Source of the DNA: Kitasatospora sp. MAA19
GTDB lineage: Bacteria; Actinomycetota; Actinomycetes; Streptomycetales; Streptomycetaceae
NCBI RefSeq assembly: GCF_029894125.1
Contig: NZ_JARXYZ010000015.1
Span: forward strand, 124,001-188,000
Reading direction: 5' to 3'
DNA: 64,000 bases
Position numbers and translations under genes: made by a program. Of the stretch, positions 49,605 to 57,629 are shown piece by piece (the first letter of the stretch is position 1; the number at the start of each line of letters is the position of its first letter). The notes under the pieces are model-generated. The model made no database searches. It saw only the letters and a program-made list of their open reading frames with translations, and was not told the DNA's origin.

Positions 49605-50819
49605 TCAGGTTGTGGGACCGTCGGTCACGGTGGCCCGGTACCGGAACGCCGCGGGCCGGGGAACGGTACGGTCGCCGATCCGGCGGGCCAGGCCGAAGTC
49701 GGTGAGGACACGGACGGCGTCGACCGTGAGGCGCTGGGCGCCGTCCTCCGACTGGTAGCTCTTCGCCCACCGGGGGAAGCGCCGCAGCAGTTCGTTCGCC
49801 TCGACCGTGAGCTGTTCCGGCGTCAGCCCGCTCTCAGCGGCCGTCAGCGGTTCCAGCAGGAGCAGGGCGGCGACCCGGGCCGTCGCGGAATCGTCCGGGA
49901 AGCGGCTGTCGGTGGCGATCCCGTCCGGATCGACGAGCAGCAGGCCGTCGGCCCGTTCTTCCAGCACGAAGCCGCCCTGTTCGGCTGCGCGCCGGACGAT
50001 CTGGCGTCCTGTCGGCGAGGTGAGGTAGCCCAGTTCGTCGGCGCCGAGCTCGTCATGATGGAGGACGGGATCGTCGAAGAGCCGGCGCAGCACCGAGTGC
50101 CGCAGCCTGAGGTTGCGTTGCGCGTCGGAGGCGTCGGCACCGCCGTACCGGCTCTCGCGCACAGTGCTCCGCAGGAGTTCCTCGAAGCGCAGCGGTACGT
50201 CCTCCGCCGGCACGGCCAGTCGGGACGGCCCGACGGGTGCGGCGAGCAGGCGCATCAGCACGGTGGCATCCACCCGGTAGAGCACCTTGGCCCCCGCCGA
50301 GTCGACGAAGCTCTCCGTGACGCCGTCCACGGTGAGGATCGCACCGTACGCCTCCAGTAGCTTGAGGACGTCCACGAAGGCCATGCGCTCGGGCTTGCTC
50401 GCCGTGTCGAAGGGCGGCAGCGCCTCGTCGGCCGCACAGGCCTGGACGACGCGGTCGGCGAGCAGGCCGACCGTCGTCACCGGGACCGGAAGCAGCTCGG
50501 CCGCGACGACACACAGCAGGGTGTAGCGACGGCGGTCGAACGGCGCCTTACCGGACCGCAGTCGGCGGGCGGGGCGCGATGCGTCGGGCACGGTCCGGAT
50601 CTTGAGCAGACGCGCGTATCCCAGGCGCGGCTCGACCACCAGCTGCCAGCCGCAGTGGTAGTCGAACCACTTCGTCAGCGGGTCCTGACGACGGCGGACC
50701 AGCTCGAAGGCGGACGGGTCTGCGCGTTCGGTGATCAGCGGCCGGCCGAGGAGCAGTCTGATGCCCCGGGCGACGTCCTCCCGCTCGGCCAGCACCAGCT
50801 GGTTGGCAAGGGTGCTCAT
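49605..50819 (-). CDS. jetB: Wadjet subunit JetB (TIGR02678/DUF2398)
   Basis: Protein of 404 residues of the TIGR02678 family, the kleisin-associated (KITE-like) subunit of this Wadjet class. Landmarks: RGIRLLLGRPLITERADPSA, VRRRQDPLTKWFDYHCGWQL, LRRFPRWAKSYQSEDGAQRL and winged-helix-like segments between. ATG at 50819 overlaps the jetA stop (ATGA); 16 bp separate its stop from the jetC start. It joins JetA and JetC into the loop-extruding complex. Confidence 0.88.
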   Translation of the reverse strand: MSTLANQLVLAEREDVARGIRLLLGRPLITERADPSAFELVRRRQDPLTKWFDYHCGWQLVVEPRLGYARLLKIRTVPDASRPARRLRSGKAPFDRRRYTLLCVVAAELLPVPVTTVGLLADRVVQACAADEALPPFDTASKPERMAFVDVLKLLEAYGAILTVDGVTESFVDSAGAKVLYRVDATVLMRLLAAPVGPSRLAVPAEDVPLRFEELLRSTVRESRYGGADASDAQRNLRLRHSVLRRLFDDPVLHHDELGADELGYLTSPTGRQIVRRAAEQGGFVLEERADGLLLVDPDGIATDSRFPDDSATARVAALLLLEPLTAAESGLTPEQLTVEANELLRRFPRWAKSYQSEDGAQRLTVDAVRVLTDFGLARRIGDRTVPRPAAFRYRATVTDGPTT

Positions 50820-52351
50820 CCCGTCTCCTTCACGACGGACGAGAGCGGGCTGCCGGGGCTGCGGATCTCCACCAGGTAGTCGGGCCCCTCCAGCGTCCCA
50901 CGAGACGTCCGCAGGACGGCCCGTCCGGCATCGGGCAGCGGCCGGAGGACGATCTCGACCCGGCCGTCCGAGGTGACCGCCCGGCGCACGCCGCTGCCGT
51001 CCGGCCGTACCGCCAGCGCCTTGCCGAGGAGGTCGAGCAGCCGCTCGAAGACGGCGTGGTCAAGCATGCCGAAGCCGGAGAGCCGCACCGGGCCGTCGGT
51101 GCCCAGGACGTCCCAGGCCGCTTCGAGTTCGGCACGCTCCTTACGGGCCCGCTCGGCCCGGGCCGCCTTGATACCGCCGATGTCGCGCACCTTGCCGGTG
51201 CGCGTGAACCTCTCGGTGCGGCCGCTGGTGCGCAGCAGGGCCGACACCTCCACCGGCGGGGCCTCGGCCCAGCTGCCCGAGGAGGGCACCAACTCGGGGT
51301 CGGGGTGCGCGAGATAGGCGTGGCGGGCAGGGCCGAGGCCGAAGGCGGCCGACCACAGGCGGTGCAGGTCGTCCTCGGTGGGGGCCGCGGCGAACCAGCG
51401 GGCCAGTTCCCGGAAGTCCTGCACGGCGCTGGAGGAGCGGCGCCGCGACTCGGTGATCCGGTCGAGGACCTGGAGGAGCGTCACGATCGCGCGGCGCGCC
51501 ACGTCGTGCAGCTGTTCCACTCGGGGTCGTGCCCCGTCCGCCGGCCGGAACCAGGCTCGAAGCCCATCCCAGCGCGCCCGGCGCCGCTCCAACCACGCCG
51601 GCGCGGGATCGCCGTCGGCAACCGGCGGCAGCTCGGCCCCCCGCAGCGCCCGCTCGTGCAGCAGGCTCACCCCCCGCCCCTCGACCCGCTCCACTGCGGA
51701 GACGACCGCCTGTCCCCGCTGGTCAAGGTTGACGAGGAACTCCTGGAGATAGGCGACCGTCGCGGCCTTCACCTCGCGGAAGGTCGCCAGGTCCGCGCCC
51801 TCGGCCCGCAGCAGGCGCTGCAACTCGCCGTTGAACGCCTTGGTGTTGGCCAGCAGCGCCTCCAGATGGCCCTCCAGCTCCTGCAGCGTGCTGAAGACCC
51901 GCCGGTCCGAGGACGCGGAGTCCTCCAGCAGGACATACAGCTCGTCGAGCCGGTCCGTGATCGCCTCCAGCACCGCCGTCTGGAGCGCACCGGTCGATGC
52001 GAGGACGGACAGGGCGTGTTCGACCCCGGCGAACGCTGCCTCTCCGCGCCGGGTCAGCGAGTACTGGAGGTTGCGGCGCTCGTACTCCTCGGCGGTGCGG
52101 TAGTTCTCCGCGTGGTTCTGCACGACGTCCAGCAGCTGCCACTCCCTGAGCTTCCGCAGCGCCTCCTGAAGATCGTCGTCGTGCACCGCGTCCAGCCAGC
52201 CGACCGTCCGCAACCTGGCGCGGACTTCGTCCAACCCGAGCGCGGTCTCCAACCGCTCATTGGCCGCACCGAAGGCCTGGAGGATCGCACCGTAGAAATC
52301 GGCCTTCTCCCCCGTCGTGAACCGGAACATCTCCGGCGGCACCCTGCGCAA
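50816..52351 (-). CDS. jetA: Wadjet subunit JetA (TIGR02677/DUF2397)
   Basis: First gene of the Wadjet operon, about 511 residues, TIGR02677 family (kleisin-like subunit). Landmarks: MFRFTTGEKADFYGAILQAF, GWLDAVHDDDLQEALRKL, YSLTRRGEAAF and the long helical LQELEGHLEALLANTKAFNG. The start is uncertain: the family usually begins at the M of MFRF (52330), but a strong purine-rich Shine-Dalgarno (GGAGGGGAGGGG) is best spaced for a TTG at 52351, which I used; GTG at 52342 is a third choice. The tail (LEGPDYLVEIRSPG) is complete. Confidence 0.87.
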   Translation of the reverse strand: MRRVPPEMFRFTTGEKADFYGAILQAFGAANERLETALGLDEVRARLRTVGWLDAVHDDDLQEALRKLREWQLLDVVQNHAENYRTAEEYERRNLQYSLTRRGEAAFAGVEHALSVLASTGALQTAVLEAITDRLDELYVLLEDSASSDRRVFSTLQELEGHLEALLANTKAFNGELQRLLRAEGADLATFREVKAATVAYLQEFLVNLDQRGQAVVSAVERVEGRGVSLLHERALRGAELPPVADGDPAPAWLERRRARWDGLRAWFRPADGARPRVEQLHDVARRAIVTLLQVLDRITESRRRSSSAVQDFRELARWFAAAPTEDDLHRLWSAAFGLGPARHAYLAHPDPELVPSSGSWAEAPPVEVSALLRTSGRTERFTRTGKVRDIGGIKAARAERARKERAELEAAWDVLGTDGPVRLSGFGMLDHAVFERLLDLLGKALAVRPDGSGVRRAVTSDGRVEIVLRPLPDAGRAVLRTSRGTLEGPDYLVEIRSPGSPLSSVVKETG

Positions 52352-52464
52352 CGGTTCCCCTCCCCTCCTCCGGGCACCACAGTACGCGGACGCACTGTCA
52401 CCCCGACGGGAACCCTTGACATCGCATCCGCGCAGCCCCCGTGTGCTACACGGTGACAGCCCAC

Positions 52465-52480
52465 GTGCATCCGGATGCAC
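52465..52480. promoter_or_regulatory. 16-bp perfect palindrome upstream of the Wadjet operon
   Basis: GTGCATCCGGATGCAC lies 114 bp upstream of the jetA start, inside the repeat-bounded island. It may be a control site for jetABCD; no regulator gene lies inside the island. Confidence 0.45.
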
Positions 52481-52690
52481 TGGAAGACGGGGCAGCTGGC
52501 CCACGGGGACTGGACCCCCGCGCCACCATGCACGGCCGCGACGAGATCCACCGCTTCAAGGCCGCCGCCCTCACCGGTCTCCGCCGGAGCGCGCTGTTCC
52601 GACGGCATCCGGCAGGTCCCCAGCGAGGCCAACGGCCCTGCTGCGCATTCGGTCCGCCGGGCCATCGCGCCCTTGACCCCGCTCGCGAGC

Positions 52691-52736
52691 CCGAAGCGCC
52701 GGCGGTAGCCCTCGGCCCGTCGAACACCCTGTCATC
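52691..52736. repeat. Right 46-bp direct repeat of the Wadjet island
   Basis: Partner of 44222-44267 with the same orientation and spacing. Read on the minus strand it codes RRAEGYRRRFGL, matching the GH1 beta-glucosidase motif W-A-E-G-Y-x-x-R-F-G-L with the Trp codon disturbed by a one-base loss, after which GH1 similarity stops. The left copy carries the same one-base loss, so the two share a recent ancestor. Confidence 0.8.
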
Positions 52737-52790
52737 GTCAAGGGATCAACCCACGACCCCCTGCGGGCCCGACCGGACCCGAGCCCTACC

Positions 52791-54404
52791 ATGACCGCCA
52801 TGGACACAGGGGGGCCGAACAGCCGGCTCATCGATGGTCGCTTCGAACTCCTGGAGCGACTCGGCGGCGGCGGCATGGGGCTGGTGTGGCGGGCACGCGA
52901 CATCGCGTTGCACCGCGAGGTCGCGCTGAAGGAGGTACGTCCGCCCGACCCGGCGCCGCTCGACGGCGACCCGAAGACCGCTCGGATCGTGCGCGAGCGG
53001 GTGCTTCGCGAGGCCCGTTCGCTGGCCCGGCTCGACAACCCGCACGTGGTGACGATCTATCACATCGTCGACCTGCCCGAGTTCCCGTATCCCTGGCTGG
53101 TCATGGAGTTGGTGACCGGCGGCTCGCTGCATGACCGGCTGGTGCGGGGCCCGATGTCGCCGGCCGAGGCCGCCCGGCTCGGCCGAGGTGTGCTGTCCGC
53201 ACTGAGCGCCGCTCACGCGGCCGGTATCCAGCATCGCGATGTCAAGCCCGGGAACGTCCTGCTGCGCCCCGACGGCACACCGGTGCTCACCGACTTCGGC
53301 ATCGCCGCGCTGCGGGAGTCGACCAGTCTGACCACCACCGGCGGGCTGATCGGCTCACCCGAGTACATCGCCCCCGAGCGGATCCGCGGCGAGGAGGGCA
53401 ACCCGGCCTCGGACCTCTGGTCGTTGGGGATGATGCTCTACGTCGCCGTCGAGGGCCGGAACCCGCTGCGACGCGCCACCAACTTCGCCACGCTCGTCGC
53501 CGTGCTCGACGAGCCGATCCCCCCGCCCGTGCAGTCCGGGCCGCTGGGCACCGTACTCGCCGCCCTGCTGGTCCGGGACGCCGCGGCCCGGCCGGACGCC
53601 GAACAACTCGACCGGCTGCTCGCTGCGGCCGAAGCAGGGGCGGAGCCGACGGCCGAGGCCGTACGGGCCTCGATGGACACCGCACGGTTGAACTCGACGA
53701 ACACCCTGCGGTTGAGTACGCGAACCGACGCGCCCTCCCCCACGCGCCTTGAGGACGAACGCCCACAACGCCTTGAGGACGAACGCCCGCAGGCGGACCG
53801 GCCCCAGCCGGTCCGCGGCCCTGCCAGGCGCACGGCGATCTGGTCCAGTTGGCTGGCCGCCGCCGTTCTGGCCACCGCCATCGGGTGGACGGTGAACCAC
53901 CGCTCTTCGGAGGCCGACCCGTCGGACTACAGGCCGGCCGCCGCCTCCCCCGAGCACCCGGGCCTGATCACCCCGGAGGGCGCGCGCTCGGTGATCCAGG
54001 CGATGGGCCCGAAGATGGGAGGCACCCAGGTCGTGGAGTTCTGGCTCGCCGCGGACAACGCGTACAGTCGCGCGCCCGCCCCGGGGGACCCAAGGCTCTA
54101 CGACAAGTTCAGCTACCGGGACGGCAAGCCCTCCCGGGATCCGAACGGTGGCGGCACCATGTCCAGCAGGGACAAGGCAGTGGACCTCAACGCCGTCGAC
54201 TGGAACAAGCTCCCCGGGCTCCTGCAGCGGGCCTACACCACCCTCGGCATCGCCCACCCGACCGACGAGTACGTCGTCGTGCAGTACGACACCTTCAACC
54301 CGGGGCCCGCGGTGCTGGTCTACGTCAAGGACGCATCCGGCAGTGCCTACCTGTCGGCGGACTTCCAGGGCACCGTGCAGAGGACCCAGGTACGCCCCCA
54401 GTAG
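52791..54404 (+). CDS. Membrane Ser/Thr protein kinase with extracellular sensor domain
   Basis: Hanks-type kinase of 537 residues. Gly loop LGGGGMGLVW, Lys in VALKEV, catalytic loop HRDVKPGNV, DFG in LTDFGIAAL and the activation segment GSPEYIAPERI are all present. A juxtamembrane linker has a duplicated RLEDERPQ, then one helix (SWLAAAVLATAIGWTV, about 350-366). The outer domain (VIQAMGPKMGGTQVVEFWLA, then LYDKFSYRDGKPSR) resembles the paired sensor regions of other streptomycete kinases. It phosphorylates cytoplasmic targets in response to an outside signal. It lies just outside the right repeat of the Wadjet island and is probably core DNA. Confidence 0.93.
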   Translation: MTAMDTGGPNSRLIDGRFELLERLGGGGMGLVWRARDIALHREVALKEVRPPDPAPLDGDPKTARIVRERVLREARSLARLDNPHVVTIYHIVDLPEFPYPWLVMELVTGGSLHDRLVRGPMSPAEAARLGRGVLSALSAAHAAGIQHRDVKPGNVLLRPDGTPVLTDFGIAALRESTSLTTTGGLIGSPEYIAPERIRGEEGNPASDLWSLGMMLYVAVEGRNPLRRATNFATLVAVLDEPIPPPVQSGPLGTVLAALLVRDAAARPDAEQLDRLLAAAEAGAEPTAEAVRASMDTARLNSTNTLRLSTRTDAPSPTRLEDERPQRLEDERPQADRPQPVRGPARRTAIWSSWLAAAVLATAIGWTVNHRSSEADPSDYRPAAASPEHPGLITPEGARSVIQAMGPKMGGTQVVEFWLAADNAYSRAPAPGDPRLYDKFSYRDGKPSRDPNGGGTMSSRDKAVDLNAVDWNKLPGLLQRAYTTLGIAHPTDEYVVVQYDTFNPGPAVLVYVKDASGSAYLSADFQGTVQRTQVRPQ

Positions 54405-54592
54405 GGGATCCGGCCGGCGACCGCTCCGCCACACCACCGGTGCGGGACCCCGAGCCCTTCGCCGGCGGTCGCCGTCGGCCGTTCCATCCTTCGGGTCACC
54501 CAAATTCTCCTTATGGAACGGAATGTGTCACACCCGGGACCCTGGGTAACCACCGCCCTGCCCGCGGTCACCCCACAGCTGCACCACCGGTC

Positions 54593-54621
54593 CATAAGTG
54601 CCGTTTGGTGAGAGGCTTATG
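54593..54621. promoter_or_regulatory. CATAAG/CTTATG inverted repeat before the cupin gene
   Basis: CATAAG (54593-54598) and CTTATG (54616-54621), 17-bp spacer, with a third CTTATG at 54510-54515. AT-rich relative to its surroundings and 46 bp upstream of the cysteine-dioxygenase-like gene. Tentative. Confidence 0.3.
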
Positions 54622-54666
54622 AATCGTCGTTAGACAGGGCAGCACGTTCGGCTCGATGTTGGCCGC

Positions 54667-55236
54667 ATGACGTCTCCCACCGCGTCCGGCGCGGTCGCCG
54701 CCCGGGTCACGACACGGATCGACGACCTCGTCGTCGGCATCCGCGAGGTCATCCAGCGCGCCCAGTCGCCGGAGTTGACGGCCCATCTGGTCGGCGAGCT
54801 GCTCGCTCCCGTGCTCGGCACCGCGGATCTGCTCACCGCCGCACAGTGCGAGGGCGACCCCGACAGCTACCGGCAGCACCTGCTGCACGCCGAGCCGGAC
54901 GGCAGTTTCTCGATCGTCACGCTGGTCTGGCTGCCGGGCCAGCAGACCCAGATCCACGACCACGTCTCCTGGTGCGTCACCGGCGTGCACGAGGGCCAGG
55001 AGCGCGAGCGCCGCTACCGGCTGACGACCGACGGGCGGACGTCCCGGCTGATCCCGACCGAGGACGTGGTGAACCCCACCGGCGCGATCGCCGCCTTCGC
55101 GCCGCCCGGCGACATCCACCGGGTGCGCAACTCCTGTTCGACCAAGGCGATCTCGATCCACGTCTACGGCGCGGACATCGCTCGGCTGGGCACCAGCATC
55201 CGCCGAATCTACCGCGCGCCCGAGGGCGAGCAGTGA
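54667..55236 (+). CDS. Cysteine-dioxygenase-family cupin
   Basis: Mononuclear-iron cupin of 189 residues of the CDO type I family, which oxidises the thiol of cysteine or a related small thiol to a sulfinate. The metal motif is visible in HDHVSWCVTGVHEGQERE (two His, then Glu) and the second cupin motif in PPGDIHRVRNS, giving the third His. The Cys after HDHVSW may form the Cys-Tyr cofactor, as in some CDOs. The flavoprotein gene follows after 46 bp. Substrate could be cysteine, 3-mercaptopropionate or another thiol. A close paralogue is at 63522-64000. Confidence 0.85.
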   Translation: MTSPTASGAVAARVTTRIDDLVVGIREVIQRAQSPELTAHLVGELLAPVLGTADLLTAAQCEGDPDSYRQHLLHAEPDGSFSIVTLVWLPGQQTQIHDHVSWCVTGVHEGQERERRYRLTTDGRTSRLIPTEDVVNPTGAIAAFAPPGDIHRVRNSCSTKAISIHVYGADIARLGTSIRRIYRAPEGEQ

Positions 55237-55282
55237 ATTCTTCTCCGGCGGCGGACAGCCGCCCGGAAAGGACAGTCTCCCC

Positions 55283-56704
55283 GTGAACCACAGCAGTACC
55301 ACTCACGACATCGCCGTGGTGGGCGCGGGAGCCGCCGGCACCCTGACGGCGCTGCGCCTGCTCCACCACGCGGCCGCCGGCCGGCCGGCACCGGCCCGGA
55401 TCTGGCTCATCGACCCCGAACCCGCAGGCGCGGGACTGGCGTTCGGCACCGACGCACCGCACCACTTGCTGAACGTCCCGGCCGGCCGGATGAGCGCCCA
55501 CCGGGACGACCCCGGCCACTTCGTGCGCTGGCTCGGCAGCTACGGCGGCGAACACGACTTCGTACCCCGCCGCCTGTTCGGCCAGTACCTCGCCGAGAGC
55601 CTTCAGACGGCGAGCGACCACCGCGACACCCCCGACCTGGTCCGGGTGCCCGACCGCGTCGTCGCCATCACCCACCAACCCCGCACGGCCGCCCGGCCGC
55701 TGAGCCTGCGCCTGCGCGACGGGCAGTCACTCGAGGTCGACGCCGCGGTACTGGCCCTGGGCAACTTCGCACCCGGCCTGGCCTGGGCGCCACCGGCACT
55801 GCGCGACTCGGCGGTGTTCCTGGCCGACCCCTGGGTACCCGGCGCCCTGACGAAGGTCCCCGCAGACCGCGACGTCCTGCTCGTCGGTACCGGCCTGACC
55901 ATGGTCGACATGGCACTCAGCCTGCAGCACCCCGGACGCATCGTCCACGCCGTGTCACGGCACGGCCTGATCCCCCAACCACACGCCACCACCCCGCTCA
56001 TCGCCCCGAAAGCCCCGGCCACCCCGCAGCTCGACGCCCGCTCAGGACTGGCCGCACTGCGCCGCGCAGTGCTGCGCCAGATCGCCCACTGCCGCCGCGT
56101 CCACGGCGACTGGCGCGTGGGAGTCGACAGCCTCCGCCCCCTCACCAGCGCCCTGTGGCAGCAGCTGCCACCCACCGACCAGGCCCAACTGCTGGCCCAG
56201 GACCTCCGACTCTGGGAGACCCACCGCCACCGCATCCCGCCCGTCAGCGCCCAGGCCCTGCACGCCGCCATCGACGCAGGCCTGGTCAGCATCGGCCAGG
56301 GCACCGTGACCGACGCCGAGACCACTGCGGACATGCCCGGCGACGTGATCGAGGTCCAGTTGGACGACGGCCGCCGACTACGCGTGGGCGCAGTACTGAA
56401 CTGCACCGGCTCCGAAACCCACCTCACCCGGACCGACGACCCCCTGGTCACCAACCTGCTCACCACCGGCCTCGGCTCACCCGCCCCCACCGGCGGCGGC
56501 TTCGACACCACCGCCCACGGCCGGCTGCGCCCCACCGAGAACCGGGCACCGGCACCGCTGTGGACGCTGGGCTCGCTGCGGCGCGGCAACCTGCTGGAGA
56601 CCACCGCCATCCCGGAGATCCGCTGCCAGGCCGACGACCTCGCCCTGCTGCTGCTCGACCGCAGCACGGTCGAAACGCGGAGCGAGCCGGCACCGGCCCA
56701 CTGA
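55283..56704 (+). CDS. FAD/NAD(P)-binding oxidoreductase (PF13454 type)
   Basis: Flavoprotein of 473 residues. The FAD-binding Rossmann motif is VVGAGAAGTLTALRLL, followed by IDPEPAGAGLAFGTDAPHHL and LNVPAGRMSAHRDDPGHFVR, typical of the HydA-unrelated 'FAD-NAD(P)-binding protein' family often paired with CDO-like cupins. A second nucleotide-binding motif is VLLVGTGLTMVDMALSLQ. GTG start at 55283 after GGAAAGGA. It probably works on the same sulfur compound as the upstream cupin, but the reaction is unknown. Confidence 0.82.
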   Translation: MNHSSTTHDIAVVGAGAAGTLTALRLLHHAAAGRPAPARIWLIDPEPAGAGLAFGTDAPHHLLNVPAGRMSAHRDDPGHFVRWLGSYGGEHDFVPRRLFGQYLAESLQTASDHRDTPDLVRVPDRVVAITHQPRTAARPLSLRLRDGQSLEVDAAVLALGNFAPGLAWAPPALRDSAVFLADPWVPGALTKVPADRDVLLVGTGLTMVDMALSLQHPGRIVHAVSRHGLIPQPHATTPLIAPKAPATPQLDARSGLAALRRAVLRQIAHCRRVHGDWRVGVDSLRPLTSALWQQLPPTDQAQLLAQDLRLWETHRHRIPPVSAQALHAAIDAGLVSIGQGTVTDAETTADMPGDVIEVQLDDGRRLRVGAVLNCTGSETHLTRTDDPLVTNLLTTGLGSPAPTGGGFDTTAHGRLRPTENRAPAPLWTLGSLRRGNLLETTAIPEIRCQADDLALLLLDRSTVETRSEPAPAH

Positions 56705-56800
56705 GCCGGCGGGTCCGTCGGCGATCAGGCGGGGCGTTCTGGTCGCAACGGTCCGCCAGGGCGGCGGCGCGGCCCCGCCGCGCCCGGTCGCCGCGCTCCC

Positions 56801-56843
56801 GCGCCGGATCGGGCGCCGGATCGGGCGCCGGATCGGGCGCCGG
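56801..56843. repeat. 12-bp tandem repeat (3.6 units)
   Basis: GCGCCGGATCGG at 56801, 56813 and 56825, then GCGCCGG. It lies between the flavoprotein stop and the convergent SUKH gene. Confidence 0.85.
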
Positions 56844-56879
56844 CGCCTGCGGGGTACGCCGTCGCCCTGACCAGTACGG

Positions 56880-57317
56880 TTACCCGCGCCCCACGGAGAC
56901 GGTCGCCAGCTCGTCGAGCAGCGCGGCGACCGCGGCGTCGGTCAGCCGGTAACCGTCGGCGGCGAAGTACACGCCGATGTCGGGGTACTCCCACATGTCG
57001 ATCCAGAACCGGCTGCCGAACTCGCCGCCGAGCGACTGCGGCCGCGTCCGCCCGGCACCCCGGATCCCGGTGATCTCGATGTAATCGTCGGCCCAGGAGG
57101 TCGGCTCTGCCATGGGGAAGCAGGCCCGGGTCGGAGTACCACCGTTGTGCGCGGTCATCAGCGCGAGGTAGGAGTCGGGCAGCCGGTATCCGCCGAGTTC
57201 CTCCTCCAACGACGCGATCGACTCCCGCGAGGGCGGCGCCTCCTCCACGTACTGCTCCAGCGCGTACGCCGAGTCGTCCCAGAAGCCGCCGACGTCGAAG
57301 CCCTCGAAGGGTTCCAC
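56880..57317 (-). CDS. SMI1/KNR4 (SUKH)-family protein
   Basis: Protein of 145 residues of the SUKH superfamily: IASLEEELGGYRLPDSYLAL, then MTAHNGGTPTRACFP, DYIEITGIRG, and late DMWEYPDIGVYFA. Many SUKH proteins are immunity proteins for contact-dependent or polymorphic toxins; others are housekeeping. No toxin gene is visible next to it, so function stays open. GTG at 57317 has GGGAGGG upstream, which decides this start over longer frames. Confidence 0.85.
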   Translation of the reverse strand: MEPFEGFDVGGFWDDSAYALEQYVEEAPPSRESIASLEEELGGYRLPDSYLALMTAHNGGTPTRACFPMAEPTSWADDYIEITGIRGAGRTRPQSLGGEFGSRFWIDMWEYPDIGVYFAADGYRLTDAAVAALLDELATVSVGRG

Positions 57318-57424
57318 TGCACCCTCCCGCACCTGCCCGTCCGGCGATTGTACGTTCGGCGCCCGGACGCGATCGCGGCTGCTCTCGGGTTCAGACGGAT
57401 GCCGCCTCAACCTCGGATCGCCAA

Positions 57425-57532
57425 CTACCGCCCGTGCGCGGCACGGTGGGCGGCGATCAGGTCGCGGTACCAGGCGTACGAGGCCTTCGGGGTGCGGCGC
57501 TGCGGCGCGAAGTCGACGTGGACGAGGCCGTC
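57425..57532 (-). pseudogene. Relic of a GH1 beta-glucosidase 3' end (fragment 3)
   Basis: The minus strand reads DGLVHVDFAPQRRTPKASYA, then WYRDLIAAHRAAHGR and a stop codon, an excellent match to the last 35 residues of actinobacterial GH1 enzymes. Upstream of this, the expected DNFEW-type sequence is missing. So only the 3' end of the gene survives. Confidence 0.75.
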
Positions 57533-57629
57533 CCAAGCTCGGCCGACCAGGTGCCCAACGGCTGGGCGGCGCACATCGATCTGCGGCCCTGTCCCTGAGC
57601 GCGAATCGGACCGCGCGGCCGGGAGGCGT

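Larger units (their letters stand above)
52352..52790. other. Region between jetA and the Ser/Thr kinase gene
   Basis: 439 bp without a supported gene. Contains the 16-bp perfect palindrome GTGCATCCGGATGCAC (52465-52480), a plus-strand TTGACA at 52416-52421 without a well-spaced -10, and the right direct repeat of the island (52691-52736). A plus-strand frame at 52441-52794 shows no recognisable protein. Confidence 0.5.

Noticed and set aside
52441-52794. Plus-strand open frame between jetA and the kinase gene
   Set aside because: No recognisable protein, spans the direct repeat, and has no proper promoter spacing.
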